In this document: one piece after another, positions 44,407 to 53,800 of the stretch | Layout: each line of letters begins with the position of its first letter | Numbering within the stretch: position 1 is the stretch's first letter | NCBI GenBank assembly: GCA_003388505.1 | Contig: QQVO01000049.1 | Location: forward strand, 1-62,957 | From: Planctomycetota bacterium | GTDB lineage: Bacteria; Planctomycetota; Planctomycetia; Planctomycetales; Planctomycetaceae | Direction: 5' to 3' | Length of the DNA: 62,957 nucleotides | Notes under the pieces: model-generated | Told to the model about the DNA's origin: nothing | Database searches by the model: none | The model's input: the letters and a program-made list of their open reading frames with translations, nothing else | Made by a program: the position numbers and the translations under genes

Positions 44407-44795
44407 TCGAAAACCCGACCAGCGACAATTCCGGAAGATTCGCCTATCGCGGCCTCGATCGCGTCATGCACGAAAAGGCGCGGCTCGGAATCCTCACCTC
44501 TCTCGTCGTGCATCCGGACGGTCTGTTGTTCGGCGAATTGAAGGAACTCTGCGAACTGACCGACGGAAACCTCAGCCGGCATCTGCAATCACTCAGCGAA
44601 GCGGGTCTGGTCGAAATCTGGAAAAAGGGCGAGGGTCGCAAAGCCCAAACGCTCGTCTGTGTCACGAAAGAAGGCCAACGCCAGTTCCTCGACTACATCT
44701 CGGTGCTGGAAGGCGTCGTTGCTGATGCCGCTGAAGCCCGCTCCGCGACCGTCAGACGTCAAAGCCCCGCCCGCCAGGGCTGGTCTCCCGCGTGA
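44403..44795 (+). CDS. Winged-helix transcriptional regulator
   Basis: A 130-residue protein with LDRVMHEKARLGILTSLVVHPDGLLFGELKELCELTDGNLSRHLQSLSEAGLVEIWKK, a clean winged helix-turn-helix of the short MarR/ArsR-related type (the family I know as HTH_34), with wing GRKAQTLVCVTKEG. No ligand domain follows; the C-terminus is a short helix. It probably binds the CTTTG-N5-CAAAG palindromes at 43722 and 44837, before its own operon and before the flavoprotein gene. Cytoplasmic. Confidence 0.88.
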   Translation: MIENPTSDNSGRFAYRGLDRVMHEKARLGILTSLVVHPDGLLFGELKELCELTDGNLSRHLQSLSEAGLVEIWKKGEGRKAQTLVCVTKEGQRQFLDYISVLEGVVADAAEARSATVRRQSPARQGWSPA

Positions 44796-44836
44796 TAGAG
44801 AAGTTCACCAAATCTCCGCTTTCTCCGGAAGAATAA

Positions 44837-44851
44837 CTTTGCAGTGCAAAG
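44837..44851 (+). promoter_or_regulatory. Perfect palindromic operator before the flavoprotein gene
   Basis: CTTTGCA-G-TGCAAAG has perfect 7-bp arms and sits 53 bp before the start at 44905, overlapping a -10-like TAACTT (44834-44839). The same context (ATAACTTTG here, ATAGCTTTG at 43718) occurs at the regulator promoter. Confidence 0.75.
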
Positions 44852-44904
44852 GTATTCTCCGCGGCGGGAGAGTCCGTCGGCGGAAGCCGAGTAAGGAAAA
44901 TGCG

Positions 44905-46095
44905 ATGCCAGTAGCCGCCGCCCTCGGGACACCCAACAACGTCGACGTCGTCGTCATCGGGGCCGGGCTCGCAGGCCTCTGCACGGCACGATCCCTGGCT
45001 GACGCACGACTCAGCGTACTGCTCGTCGATCGCAAACCTTCAATCACATACGGCATTCACACGTCCGGCATTTTCGTGAGACGGACGTTCGACGAATTCG
45101 ACCTGCCGGGCGGGTGTCTCGGTTCTCCCATCCGCCACGTCAACTTGTACTCCCCCGCCGGTACGAAAATTGAACTGCAGAGTCCTCGCCCCGAGTTCCG
45201 CATCGGACGCATGGAACGTCTTTACGCCGAGATGCTCAAACGCTGCCGCCGCGCCGGAGTCCGGGTGCTGTTGGAAACGACCTTCGAGAGTTCGGTGGAC
45301 CGCTCGCAACATCTGCTCGTGAGTCTGCGACAAAGGGCGCACTCAATTCGCGTCGCAAGCCGTTTCCTGATCGGCGCCGACGGAGCACAGTCGCAAGTGG
45401 CGGAAGACCTCAACCTCAGTCTCAACCGAAAATGGATCGTCGGCGTCGAGCACGTCTACCGCAATGTCCCGCCCGGCGGTCCTCCCTCGCTGCACTGCTT
45501 TCTCGACCCCCTCTTGGCGCCCGGCTATCTGTGCTGGATCGCTCACGACCGCGACGAAGTGCATCTGGGCGTCGCGGGAAATCCGGCCCGATTTCGTCCC
45601 CTGCAAGCCCTGCAGCGATTCCGCAAGCGAGCGGCGAATGTCGTGAATCTGGATGCCGCCGAATTCATTGAGAATCGAGGCGGTCGAATCCCGGTCGGCG
45701 GCGTCCTGCCCCGCATCGCATCTCGACGAGGACTTCTGGTGGGTGATGCGGCCGGCGCCGTCTCACCTTTGACGGCGGGCGGACTCGATCCCTGCCTCCG
45801 GCTGTCCCGCCTCGCCTCGTCGGTCGCCGCACAATTCCTCACAACCGGAGATGAGTCTGTCCTCAACGTCTACAACGGCAAACGTTTCCGCCGACGGTTT
45901 CTCGGCCGACGACTGCTGCGGAGCCTGTTGGAAGCATGCCGCCACCCTTGGATCATGGAAGCCGGCTGTCAACTCCTGAGAACCTCGCCCGGCCGCGCTG
46001 TCGCAGCACGCCTCTTCTTCGGAGACTTCTCATTTCCCGATCCGGCGCCCCGCCTGCAACCGATCGCCCCGATCGACGCGAGTTCTTCTCGGTAA
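44905..46095 (+). CDS. FAD-dependent oxidoreductase, geranylgeranyl-reductase-like
   Basis: A 396-residue flavoprotein. FAD binding: DVVVIGAGLAGLCTARSLADARLSVLLVDRK (GxGxxG near 13-18) and the late GLLVGDAAGAVSPLTAGGLDPCLRL (GD motif near 285). The middle has FRIGRMERLYAEMLKRCRRAGVRVLLETTF and RFLIGADGAQSQVAEDLNL, the DG motif. This matches the geranylgeranyl reductase/p-hydroxybenzoate hydroxylase group, which reduces isoprenoid double bonds or hydroxylates aromatics. AAGGAAAA precedes the ATG. Control by the neighbouring regulator is inferred from the shared operator. Confidence 0.88.
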   Translation: MPVAAALGTPNNVDVVVIGAGLAGLCTARSLADARLSVLLVDRKPSITYGIHTSGIFVRRTFDEFDLPGGCLGSPIRHVNLYSPAGTKIELQSPRPEFRIGRMERLYAEMLKRCRRAGVRVLLETTFESSVDRSQHLLVSLRQRAHSIRVASRFLIGADGAQSQVAEDLNLSLNRKWIVGVEHVYRNVPPGGPPSLHCFLDPLLAPGYLCWIAHDRDEVHLGVAGNPARFRPLQALQRFRKRAANVVNLDAAEFIENRGGRIPVGGVLPRIASRRGLLVGDAAGAVSPLTAGGLDPCLRLSRLASSVAAQFLTTGDESVLNVYNGKRFRRRFLGRRLLRSLLEACRHPWIMEAGCQLLRTSPGRAVAARLFFGDFSFPDPAPRLQPIAPIDASSSR

Positions 46096-46185
46096 CGCTC
46101 TCACTTTCCGGTGCCGCCAGAGCGTCAGCGCATCTCAACACCATAGCCCAAAGACACTTACGCCCGTTGGGCGGACGATCGCACG

Positions 46186-46214
46186 TTGACACATCGAGAG
46201 GGCGTGGCAATAAT
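46186..46214 (+). promoter_or_regulatory. Strong sigma-70-type promoter for the thioredoxin gene
   Basis: TTGACA (46186-46191), exactly 17 bp, then AATAAT (46209-46214), one base off consensus. The start codon lies about 90 bp downstream. This is the best consensus promoter seen in the window. Confidence 0.7.
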
Positions 46215-46306
46215 CCCCCGATGTTGGACTACGCGGCGGCCGATGAATTCCAGAGACAGGCGGTCGCAGAGCGAAAGAACCCCTAGTGTGAGAGGACGTG
46301 ACGGAC

Positions 46307-46645
46307 ATGGCGGAAAACGTACGGGAATTCAATGACGACAACTTCGAGTCCGACGTGCTTCAGAGCCAGGAGCCCGTCCTCGTCGACTTCTGGGCCACCT
46401 ACTGCCAGCCCTGCAAAATGCTCGCGCCGACCATCGAGGCCGTCGCTGAAGAATACGCCGGCAAGGTCCGGGTGGGAAAACTGAATACCCAGGAAGCCGG
46501 ACGTTCCGCGGCGCAGTACCGCATCCAGGGCGTTCCCACGCTGATGCTGTTCAAGAACGGCGAAGTCGCCGACACGATCATGGGCGCCGTGCCGAAAGAG
46601 CAGATCACCGCCATGATCGACAAGCACCTCGACCAGGCCGGCTGA
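46307..46645 (+). CDS. trxA: Thioredoxin with an atypical YCQPC active site
   Basis: A 112-residue single thioredoxin domain: VLVDFWATYCQPCKMLAPTIEAVAEEYAGKVRVGKLNTQEAGRSAAQYRIQGVPTLMLFKNGEVADTIMG. The redox cysteines are C33 and C36; the cis-Pro is in GVPT. Classical thioredoxins have WCGPC; here it is YCQPC, which should change redox potential or partner choice. The ATG at 46307 lies ten bases after AGAGGA; an in-frame GTG at 46298 is too close to it. No signal peptide, so cytoplasmic. Confidence 0.92.
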   Translation: MAENVREFNDDNFESDVLQSQEPVLVDFWATYCQPCKMLAPTIEAVAEEYAGKVRVGKLNTQEAGRSAAQYRIQGVPTLMLFKNGEVADTIMGAVPKEQITAMIDKHLDQAG

Positions 46646-46677
46646 TCTGATCGCCTTCCAAAACGAACGATCGCGTT

Positions 46678-46705
46678 CGTTTAGCCGCGACCCGCAGGGG
46701 AGGGC
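46678..46705 (+). repeat. 29-bp CGTTTAGCCGCGACC repeat, copy 1
   Basis: Starts CGTTTAGCCGCGACC and continues CGCAGGGGAGGGCT. It lies between trxA and the coiled-coil gene. Other copies are at 52474, 55380 and 62681. Confidence 0.75.
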
Positions 46706-46739
46706 TCCCGGCGAAGCAAAGAGGCGGGAAAGGATTCCC

Positions 46740-48209
46740 ATGAGCGAGTCGGCCGGACTTCCAACGACCAGCGATGCCGATGCATCGCAGCGCCGTTCGG
46801 CGGCGGGGCCCCATTTCGCGCCCAGGCCGCCGGCCGAAGCGCCCCCGGACGATGCTCTCCTCGAACTCGCCGAGGCGACCCGCATTCTCGCCGATCTCCG
46901 CACGCAACTGGCGGAACTCGATCGCCGCGAGCAGAGTCTCAACAGCCAACTCTCTCTCCTGGACCAGCAGCAACGCGCGCAGCGCCTCCAACAACAGGAG
47001 GCCGAAGCGGCGCTGCGGGTTCGCGAGGACGAAGTCGAAGACCGCGAGCAAATACTCGAACAGCGCGAAGCGGCCTGCAAAGCGCGCGAACAGGATCTTG
47101 AACAGCGCGAGCTACAACTCCATGCCGACCGCGCCGAGTTCACACAGTCTCACGAACATCTGGCGCAGGAGATCGAACGCCGGGCGGAAGAGCAACACGC
47201 CGCGCTCGATGCGATGCGGCAGGAGATCGAAGCAGACTCAGCCGGACTGCGGCAGGAACAGCAGGCATGGCAGGCTCAACAGCAAACCGAACGCGCAGCG
47301 CTCGCCGCAGAACTCGAAGAACTCCGCAGAGACCAGATCGAACAACTTGAGCGCCGCGAGACCGACGTCCGCCGGCGGGAAATCGACCTCGAGAAACGCG
47401 CCGCCTTTCAGGAGAGCCACCTCGCCCGCTTGCGGAACGAGATCGAACGCCGCAACACAGAGGTGGAAAAGAGCGCCGGCCGACAGCGGGTTTGGCGCGC
47501 CGAAGTCGACGAGTCAATTCGCCGCCGACTCTCGCATCTGCGCCGCTTCCGCGAACTGATCGATCAGCGCGAATCGGTCTGCCGGGAACAATTCGATCGT
47601 CTGCAGGAAGCCCGGCGGGAACAGGCGGAAGCGTTACTGGATGCCAAACGCCGTCTCGATGAGGACCGCGAAGCGATCGAGGCGCAGCGACTGAGTCAGG
47701 ACATCGACGTCCGGCGTCAGCGAGACCTCTTCCGTCTGCGTGAGCAGGAAGTCGAACGTCGCGCGGCCCGGCTCGACGCCCTCCGAGCCGACCTCGAGCG
47801 AAAGCATCGCGAGACCGTCAGCGCCGCCCCGCCTGCTCCCGGCGAGTCCTCCCCGAGTGAGTCGCACGGCAGGCCAGCCGCAGCGGCCAATGCAGAGCCT
47901 TCCTCGGAGGTTGTGCCGAGCGAGAAGCTTGACCTAACGAAGCGTGAACTGGAGACCGAAGCCGCACAACTCGCCGGCGAACGGTTGGCGTTCCAGCGAG
48001 ACCTGGAGGCCCAGCGCGAAACGCTCCGCCGTCGCGACGAGCGCCTCCAGGTGCGGGAAGCCGCCCTCGCGCGTCAGGCGGAAGACCTGACGCAGCGCGA
48101 ACAGGCCTTTCTGCAGGCCCGCCGGCAGGCGGAAGCCGAACGGATCGAGGCGGAATCAGCGATCACTGAGATCCTTCAGCGAATTGAGCAAGCGCTCCGC
48201 CACGCCTGA
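46740..48209 (+). CDS. Long coiled-coil protein of unknown function
   Basis: A 489-residue protein with a good ribosome-binding site (AAAGGATTCCC). After a Pro/Ala-rich lead (1-38), residues about 40-350 and 395-485 form near-continuous heptads rich in Glu, Arg, Gln and Leu ([59 protein letters not shown]). A Pro/Ser-rich break (about 355-390) separates the two. No enzyme motif or membrane segment is visible. It could be a cytoskeletal or scaffolding protein. It lies between trxA and argB on the same strand without sign of a shared function. Confidence 0.75.
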   Translation: MSESAGLPTTSDADASQRRSAAGPHFAPRPPAEAPPDDALLELAEATRILADLRTQLAELDRREQSLNSQLSLLDQQQRAQRLQQQEAEAALRVREDEVEDREQILEQREAACKAREQDLEQRELQLHADRAEFTQSHEHLAQEIERRAEEQHAALDAMRQEIEADSAGLRQEQQAWQAQQQTERAALAAELEELRRDQIEQLERRETDVRRREIDLEKRAAFQESHLARLRNEIERRNTEVEKSAGRQRVWRAEVDESIRRRLSHLRRFRELIDQRESVCREQFDRLQEARREQAEALLDAKRRLDEDREAIEAQRLSQDIDVRRQRDLFRLREQEVERRAARLDALRADLERKHRETVSAAPPAPGESSPSESHGRPAAAANAEPSSEVVPSEKLDLTKRELETEAAQLAGERLAFQRDLEAQRETLRRRDERLQVREAALARQAEDLTQREQAFLQARRQAEAERIEAESAITEILQRIEQALRHA

Positions 48210-48235
48210 TTGACACGTTCCGGTCCCGGTCTAGA

Positions 48236-49159
48236 ATGGCGGGTTTCCCCGCTCCCCAGCCGTTTTCGTCCGGACAGCCGCCGTTGGACGACGCGATTCA
48301 GAAAGCCCGAGTCCTCACCGAAGCGCTGGGCTGGATCCGGCAGTTCCGAGACCGTTACGTCATCGTCAAACTGGGCGGCAGCGCGCTCGAAGATCCCGAT
48401 TCCGCTCGGAACTGCCTCCGGGACGTCATCTTCATGGAAGCGGTCGGCATGCGGCCGATTCTCGTCCATGGAGGCGGCAAGGCGATCAGCCGCGCGATGG
48501 CGTCGGCCGGCATCGAACCGCGCTTTGTTCAGGGCCGCCGATATACCGACGAAGCCACCCTCGACATCGCCGCCCGCGTGCTCTGCGAAGAAGTCTGCGA
48601 ATCGGTCGTCGATGAGATTCGCAGCCAGGGCGGTCGGGCCGTGGGACTCAACTACACGTCCGAAAACGTCCTCGTTGGCGAAAAACTGCAACTCGCGGGG
48701 GAAAACGGCGAACCGGTCGACCTCGGGTCTGTCGGACAGGTTTGCGATCTTCATCGCGACATGCTGCTGGCGATTTGCCGCAGCGGCACGATTCCGGTCC
48801 TCCCGTCGATTGCGCTCGACCAGGCCGGCAACAGATTGAACGTCAATGCAGACACCGCCGCAGCGGCGGTCGCCAGGCTGCTCAAAGCGGAGAAGCTCGT
48901 GTTTCTCAGCGATGTGCCGGGAATCTTTATGGACCGCCACGACCCGTCCACCCTGTTGTCACACCTGCGCTCGCAACAGGTTCGCGAATTGATCGACAAA
49001 GGCGTCATCGACTCCGGGATGGTCCCCAAAGTCGATGCTGCAATCGAGGCCCTGCAAGCCGGTGTGAAGAAAGTTCACATCATCGACGCCCGCATCCCGC
49101 ACTCGATTCTCCTCGAAGTCTATTCCGACGTCGGGATCGGGACCGAAATTGTCAATTGA
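48236..49159 (+). CDS. argB: Acetylglutamate kinase
   Basis: A 307-residue amino-acid-kinase-fold enzyme. [13 protein letters not shown] holds the nucleotide Lys; [35 protein letters not shown] carries the HGGG and N-acetylglutamate-binding Arg; [16 protein letters not shown] and [12 protein letters not shown] complete the signature. It phosphorylates N-acetylglutamate, the second step of arginine synthesis. The ~25-residue N-terminal extension resembles that of Arg-sensitive enzymes, which suggests feedback inhibition. argD follows after 43 bp and argF after that. Confidence 0.95.
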   Translation: MAGFPAPQPFSSGQPPLDDAIQKARVLTEALGWIRQFRDRYVIVKLGGSALEDPDSARNCLRDVIFMEAVGMRPILVHGGGKAISRAMASAGIEPRFVQGRRYTDEATLDIAARVLCEEVCESVVDEIRSQGGRAVGLNYTSENVLVGEKLQLAGENGEPVDLGSVGQVCDLHRDMLLAICRSGTIPVLPSIALDQAGNRLNVNADTAAAAVARLLKAEKLVFLSDVPGIFMDRHDPSTLLSHLRSQQVRELIDKGVIDSGMVPKVDAAIEALQAGVKKVHIIDARIPHSILLEVYSDVGIGTEIVN

Positions 49160-49202
49160 CGGAATCCTTCTTCAACCACCGTTGGATCGGGAGTCAACCC
49201 CC

Positions 49203-50405
49203 TTGAACGACACGCCTCTCTCCAGCCGCGAAACGATCGAACTGTTCGACCGCTACGTCATCCCCAATTACGGTCGGCACCCAATCAGCCTCGTCCGCGG
49301 CGAGGGAGCCTACGTCTGGGATGCCGAAGGAAACCGCTACCTCGACCTCTTCCCCGGATGGGGCTGCAACATCATCGGGTACTCCCCCCCCCGAGTCGTT
49401 GAGGCCATCCAGCGGCAGGCGGCCTCGCTCATCCACGTCCCCAACACCTGGTACATCCAGCAGCAGGGGGAATTCGCCGCCGCGCTCTGTTCCAGAGGAT
49501 TCGGCAAGGCGTTCTTCTGCAACAGCGGCGCGGAGGCCGTTGAAGGAGCCGTCAAACTCGCCCGCATGCACACGCCCGACGGCAAGTACAAGATCATCTC
49601 ATTCGAGGACGGCTTCCACGGACGAACCTTCGCAGCCGTCACCGCCACCGCGCAACCCAAGTACCACCAGGGAATCTCACCCCTCATTCCCGGTTTCAAG
49701 TACGCCCCCCGCAACGATCTGGACGCCGTTCGCGAACTCGTCGACGACGAGACCTGCGGAATCCTCATCGAGCCGGTCCAGGGCGAGGGCGGTGTCAATC
49801 TTCCGCAAGACGGCTTCCTCGAAGGGCTGCGCGAGATCGCAGACCAACACGGACTCGTCCTGATCTTCGACGAAGTCCAGACCTGCATGGGCCGCACCGG
49901 CGAGTGGTTCGGCTATCAGACCTTCGGCGTTCAGCCCGACGTCATCACCCTGGCCAAGGGGCTCGCCGGAGGGGTGGCCTGCGGAGCGATCGTCTGTAAG
50001 GACGAAATCGCCCCCAGCCTCCGGCCCGGCATGCATGCCAGCACCTTCGGCGGCAATCCGCTGGCAATGGCGGCCGGCCTCGCCACCATCGAGACCATCG
50101 AAGCAGACGGCCTCATCGAAAACTGTCGCATCATGTCGGAGCGGTTTCGTGAGCGGCTCAGCGCCCTCAAGCAGGAATTGCCGGTGATCGAAGAGATCCG
50201 TGTATGCGGACTGATGGTCGGCCTCGATCTGGCCGTTTCTTCCACGCCGGCCGTCGCAAAGTGCATGCAACGCGGATTGCTCGTCAATGCCACCCACGAC
50301 ACCGTCCTCCGGCTCCTGCCGCCGCTCAACGTCACCGGCGAGCAGGTCGATCAGGGCTGCGAAATCATCGCTCAGGTTCTGGCGGAAATGAGCGAAGCGA
50401 CCTGA
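49203..50405 (+). CDS. argD: Acetylornithine aminotransferase
   Basis: About 400 residues from TTG 49203 (GGGAG upstream). A class III PLP aminotransferase: [84 protein letters not shown] and the PLP lysine in [15 protein letters not shown]. It converts N-acetylglutamate semialdehyde to N-acetylornithine, step four of arginine synthesis. An earlier in-frame TTG (49149) overlaps the argB end but lacks a ribosome-binding site. An intrinsic terminator follows the stop. Confidence 0.95.
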   Translation: MNDTPLSSRETIELFDRYVIPNYGRHPISLVRGEGAYVWDAEGNRYLDLFPGWGCNIIGYSPPRVVEAIQRQAASLIHVPNTWYIQQQGEFAAALCSRGFGKAFFCNSGAEAVEGAVKLARMHTPDGKYKIISFEDGFHGRTFAAVTATAQPKYHQGISPLIPGFKYAPRNDLDAVRELVDDETCGILIEPVQGEGGVNLPQDGFLEGLREIADQHGLVLIFDEVQTCMGRTGEWFGYQTFGVQPDVITLAKGLAGGVACGAIVCKDEIAPSLRPGMHASTFGGNPLAMAAGLATIETIEADGLIENCRIMSERFRERLSALKQELPVIEEIRVCGLMVGLDLAVSSTPAVAKCMQRGLLVNATHDTVLRLLPPLNVTGEQVDQGCEIIAQVLAEMSEAT

Positions 50406-50430
50406 CGCGTACTGCTTGAAGTAACTCGCA

Positions 50431-50473
50431 AGAAACCCGGTTTCTTTGAGAAGCCGGGTTTCTCGGTTTTTTT
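50431..50473 (+). terminator. Rho-independent terminator between argD and argF
   Basis: AGAAACCCGG (50431-50440) and CCGGGTTTCT (50454-50463) are perfect arms, followed by CGG and seven T (50467-50473). It ends about 15 bases before the argF start, so argF either has its own promoter or is expressed by read-through or attenuation. Confidence 0.85.
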
Positions 50474-50488
50474 GAGAGGCGAGAGCCA

Positions 50489-51406
50489 ATGCGGAATCTC
50501 ATCACCCTGTTCGACCTTCAACCCGACGACATCCGCGAAATCTTCGAACGCGCCCGCATCCTTAAATCCGAATGCCGGAATGGAGAGCGGAAGCCCCTGC
50601 TCGCCGGGCGCGTCCTCACCCAGGTGTTTCAGAAGCCCTCGCTGCGCACCAGGCTCAGCTTCGAGGCGGCCATGATCCAACTCGGCGGCGGCGCGATCTT
50701 TGTCTCGAACAAGGACGCCGGCCTGGAAGGCCGTGAGGCCGCGGCCGACGTCGCTCGGGTCATCGGAGGATATTCCGACGTCATCGTCCTGCGCACGTTC
50801 GAGCAGTCGCTGATCGAAGAGTTCGCAAGCTGCGCCGGTTGCACAGTCGTCAACGGCCTCTCCGACGAATCGCATCCCTGTCAGGCGCTCACCGATCTCT
50901 TCACGATGGAAGAAGCGTTGGGGAAACTGTCGGGAAGGAAACTGGTCTACGTCGGTGACGGCAACAACGTGGCTCGTTCGCTGGCCCGCGCCTGCGCGAT
51001 GCTCGGCGTCTCGCTCGCTATTGCCGCGCCGGCCAAGTATCAGCTCTCCGCCGAATGCCTCAAGCAGATTCAGGACCGCTTCCCATCGGCCGACATCACG
51101 CAGCACGTCGATCCCGAATCCGCCGTTCAGGACGCCGACGTCGTCTACACCGACGTCTGGGCCAGCATGGGCCAGGAAGACGAGAAAGATCAGCGACAGG
51201 CGATCTTCGCCGATTATCAGGTCAACGCCGCCTTGATGAGCGCCGCCGCGCCAGGCGCGAAATTCATGCACTGCCTCCCCGCCCGCCGTGGACTCGAAGT
51301 CACCGATGACGTCATGGACGGGCCCGCCAGCCTCGCGTTCCCCCAGGCCGAAAACCGGATGCACCTCGCCAAGGGACTCCTCGCCTGGCTCCTGGCGGAT
51401 GACTGA
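50489..51406 (+). CDS. argF: Ornithine carbamoyltransferase
   Basis: A 305-residue enzyme. The carbamoyl-phosphate loop is KPSLRTRLSFE (family STRTR with Leu for Thr, as in some bacteria); HPCQALTDL, YVGDGNNVARSL (ornithine side) and MHCLPARRGLEV (catalytic Cys, HCLP) are intact. It makes citrulline from ornithine and carbamoyl phosphate. GAGAGG sits just before the ATG, directly after the terminator's T-run. With argB and argD it covers three steps of arginine synthesis; argC, argJ, argG and argH are not in the window. Confidence 0.95.
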   Translation: MRNLITLFDLQPDDIREIFERARILKSECRNGERKPLLAGRVLTQVFQKPSLRTRLSFEAAMIQLGGGAIFVSNKDAGLEGREAAADVARVIGGYSDVIVLRTFEQSLIEEFASCAGCTVVNGLSDESHPCQALTDLFTMEEALGKLSGRKLVYVGDGNNVARSLARACAMLGVSLAIAAPAKYQLSAECLKQIQDRFPSADITQHVDPESAVQDADVVYTDVWASMGQEDEKDQRQAIFADYQVNAALMSAAAPGAKFMHCLPARRGLEVTDDVMDGPASLAFPQAENRMHLAKGLLAWLLADD

Positions 51407-51640
51407 TGGCCGATGGCACGTGGCTCGTGCCTCGTACCGCACGCAGCATGCGTGCGCCCTCCAACCCAATCACCCCAAGCCCACGGCCTGCGCCCAGTAG
51501 CCCCCGAAACAACTGACTCCTCCCCCATTTTCGACTTTGCGCCTTAGCGTGAGCCTCCACCTTTACGTGCCTTCCGTATCCGACAATTCGGGATAAGATG
51601 CGCACCATTCCCTGATCCCCCGGCCCCACAAGGAGCCCCC

Positions 51641-52480
51641 GTGCTCGAACTCTACGATCAGATTCAGGAAGCGTGCGGTGCGATTCGCAAGCAGTGGGAC
51701 CACACGCCCCACGCCGGGATTATCCTCGGCACCGGGCTCGGAGGGCTCGTCGAAAAAATCAACGTGCAGGCGTCCATCGATTACGGCGACATCCCGAACT
51801 TTCTGCAATCGACCGCCACCGGACATCGCGGGCGGCTGGTCTGCGGCGAACTCGAAGGCCTTTCCGTCATGGCGATGGAAGGCCGCTTCCACATGTACGA
51901 GGGCTACCCCCTCAAACAAGTCACGCTTCCGGTGCGGGTCTTCAAAGCCATGGGAGCGGAACTGTTCATCGTTTCCGGCGCCGTCGGAGGCATGAACCCG
52001 CTCTACCGTTGCGGCGACGTGATGATCATCGACGACCACATCAACCTCATGGGCGACAACCCGCTCATCGGCATCAACGACGACCGCCTCGGCCCACGCT
52101 TTCCCGACATGTGCGCGCCCTACGACGCGGGCCTCGAGGAGGTCGCCCTCGAGATCGCCCGCAAACAGAACTTCCAGGCGCATCGCGGCGTGCTCGTGGC
52201 CGTGGCCGGGCCCAATCTCGAAACCCGCGCCGAATATCGCTTCCTCCGCCAGATCGGCGCCGACGCCGTCGGGATGTCGACTGTGCCCGAAGTGATTGTC
52301 GCCGTCCACGCCGGCCTGCGGACGGTCGGCCTGTCCGTCATCACCGACATGTGTCTCCCCGACGCTCTCAAGCCGGCCAACGTCGAAGAGATCATCGCCG
52401 TCGCCAACGATGCCGAACCAAGGCTCACCGCCCTCGTCTCCGGCCTCCTGCGTCACGAGGCTTCAACACATACCGTTTAG
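51641..52480 (+). CDS. punA: Purine nucleoside phosphorylase
   Basis: A 279-residue PNP/MTAP-fold enzyme starting at GTG. IILGTGLGGLVEKI is the phosphate-loop motif; GHRGRLVCGELEGLSVMAMEGRFHMYEGYPL, SGAVGGMNPLYRCGDVMIIDDHINLMGDNPL and GVLVAVAGPNLETRAEYRFLRQIGADAVGMSTVPEVIVA match the trimeric PNP signature. It splits purine nucleosides with phosphate for salvage. The TAG stop is part of a 29-bp dispersed repeat (52474-52502). The spacer after argF contains a short boilerplate repeat near 51530. Confidence 0.95.
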   Translation: MLELYDQIQEACGAIRKQWDHTPHAGIILGTGLGGLVEKINVQASIDYGDIPNFLQSTATGHRGRLVCGELEGLSVMAMEGRFHMYEGYPLKQVTLPVRVFKAMGAELFIVSGAVGGMNPLYRCGDVMIIDDHINLMGDNPLIGINDDRLGPRFPDMCAPYDAGLEEVALEIARKQNFQAHRGVLVAVAGPNLETRAEYRFLRQIGADAVGMSTVPEVIVAVHAGLRTVGLSVITDMCLPDALKPANVEEIIAVANDAEPRLTALVSGLLRHEASTHTV

Positions 52481-52502
52481 CCGCGACCCGCAGAGGAGCG
52501 CT
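52474..52502 (+). repeat. 29-bp CGTTTAGCCGCGACC repeat, copy 2, supplying the punA stop
   Basis: Starts CGTTTAGCCGCGACC and ends GGAGCGCT. Its TAG at 52478-52480 is the stop codon of the purine nucleoside phosphorylase gene. Confidence 0.85.
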
Positions 52503-52520
52503 ACGCTTCGACTCAATACG

Positions 52521-53636
52521 ATGCACCACGCATTCCTCACCCCGATCGACGCCGCCTGGCTAAGGCGGTTCCGGCGGAACCTCTTGAAGTGGTACGCATC
52601 GAATGCACGTGATCTCCCGTGGCGGAGCACCCGCGAGCCCTACCACGTCTGGATCAGCGAGATCATGCTGCAGCAGACCACCGTTGCCGCAGTCGTTCCC
52701 TATTACCAACGATTTCTGGACCGCTTTCCGTCCGTCCGCGAACTGGCCGCAGCCGAAGAGTCGGAAGTCCTCCGCTTCTGGGAAGGACTCGGCTACTACA
52801 GCCGCGCGCGAAATATCCACCGCGCGGCCCGCCACCTCGTCGACAAACACGACGGCCGGTTCCCAACTGACGTCGAAACGCTCCAAACCCTCCCGGGAAT
52901 CGGACGCTACACCGCCGGGGCCGTCGCCTCATTCGCCTTCGACCGGCCCGCCCCCATCGTTGAGGCCAATACCCTCCGTCTCTACAGCCGGCTGCTCGGT
53001 TTCGACGGCGATCCGCGCTCCTCAGCCGGGCAACGCCTGCTCTGGTCCTTCGCCCAACAGATTCTCCCGCAGTCTTCCCCCGGAAGACTCAACCAGGCTC
53101 TCATCGAACTCGGAGCAACCCTCTGCACACCGGCGGACCCCGCCTGCTCCGTCTGCCCGGTTCGCACGCTCTGCCGCGCCTGCGCCGAAGGACGGCAGAC
53201 GCAGATTCCAGTCCCGGCCAAACGGCCCGAAATCACCGAGGTCATCGAAGCCAGTCTCGCCGTTCAAAAAAACGGACGCTACCTGCTGCGTCAGCGCGGC
53301 GAGCAGGAACGCTGGGCCGGCCTGTGGGATTTCCCGAGATTCGAAATCGATGGAGCGATCAACGGCGCCCCCACGGCGAAGCAGCGCCGCGATCTCGCGC
53401 AACAACTGGCGCAATGCACCGGCATCGAAGCCGAACTGGGAGACGTCCTGACGGAGATTCGCCACGGCGTGACGCGCTATCGCATCCGGCTGTTGTGCTT
53501 GAAGGCAGTCCACCGCGGCGGCCGACTGCACCGCCGGAACGGCCCGCAGCAATGGGTCCGTCCTGGAGACTTCGCCGACTTCCCCCTCTCCGTGACGGGA
53601 CGAAAACTCGCACAGATTCTCGCAGATGCTCTTTAG
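52521..53636 (+). CDS. mutY: Adenine DNA glycosylase MutY
   Basis: A 371-residue glycosylase. WISEIMLQQTTVAAVVPYYQRFLDRFPS is the family's active-site helix with the catalytic Glu. LQTLPGIGRYTAGAVASFAF is the helix-hairpin-helix with the catalytic Asp region after it. The 4Fe-4S cluster is C-x6-C-x2-C-x5-C (CTPADPACSVCPVRTLC). A NUDIX-like C-terminal domain (about 235-365) recognises 8-oxoguanine. It removes adenine mispaired with 8-oxoG. The ATG at 52521 is the first good start after the repeat. The TAG stop lies in a repeat end (53634-53648). Confidence 0.95.
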   Translation: MHHAFLTPIDAAWLRRFRRNLLKWYASNARDLPWRSTREPYHVWISEIMLQQTTVAAVVPYYQRFLDRFPSVRELAAAEESEVLRFWEGLGYYSRARNIHRAARHLVDKHDGRFPTDVETLQTLPGIGRYTAGAVASFAFDRPAPIVEANTLRLYSRLLGFDGDPRSSAGQRLLWSFAQQILPQSSPGRLNQALIELGATLCTPADPACSVCPVRTLCRACAEGRQTQIPVPAKRPEITEVIEASLAVQKNGRYLLRQRGEQERWAGLWDFPRFEIDGAINGAPTAKQRRDLAQQLAQCTGIEAELGDVLTEIRHGVTRYRIRLLCLKAVHRGGRLHRRNGPQQWVRPGDFADFPLSVTGRKLAQILADAL

Positions 53637-53799
53637 CCCGGATTATTCGTAGCGCACGCTGCCAGCGTGCGTCACCGTTGTATTCGCGTCGGCGTGCGAT
53701 CGGTTCGAAAAGCGCGGCGCTCTGGGCGACTCTTAGATAACCAGGTGGTTGACAACCCCTTATGTTGAACCGGACCCTCGTCTTGAATAATCCGGGTTA
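53634..53799. repeat. 166-bp element with 15-bp terminal inverted repeats
   Basis: TAGCCCGGATTATTC (53634-53648) and inverted TAACCCGGATTATTC (53785-53799) match at 14 of 15. Inside is the palindrome CGCACGCTG-C-CAGCGTGCG. The left TAG is the mutY stop codon. No coding potential. Confidence 0.75.
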
Positions 53800-53800
53800 G

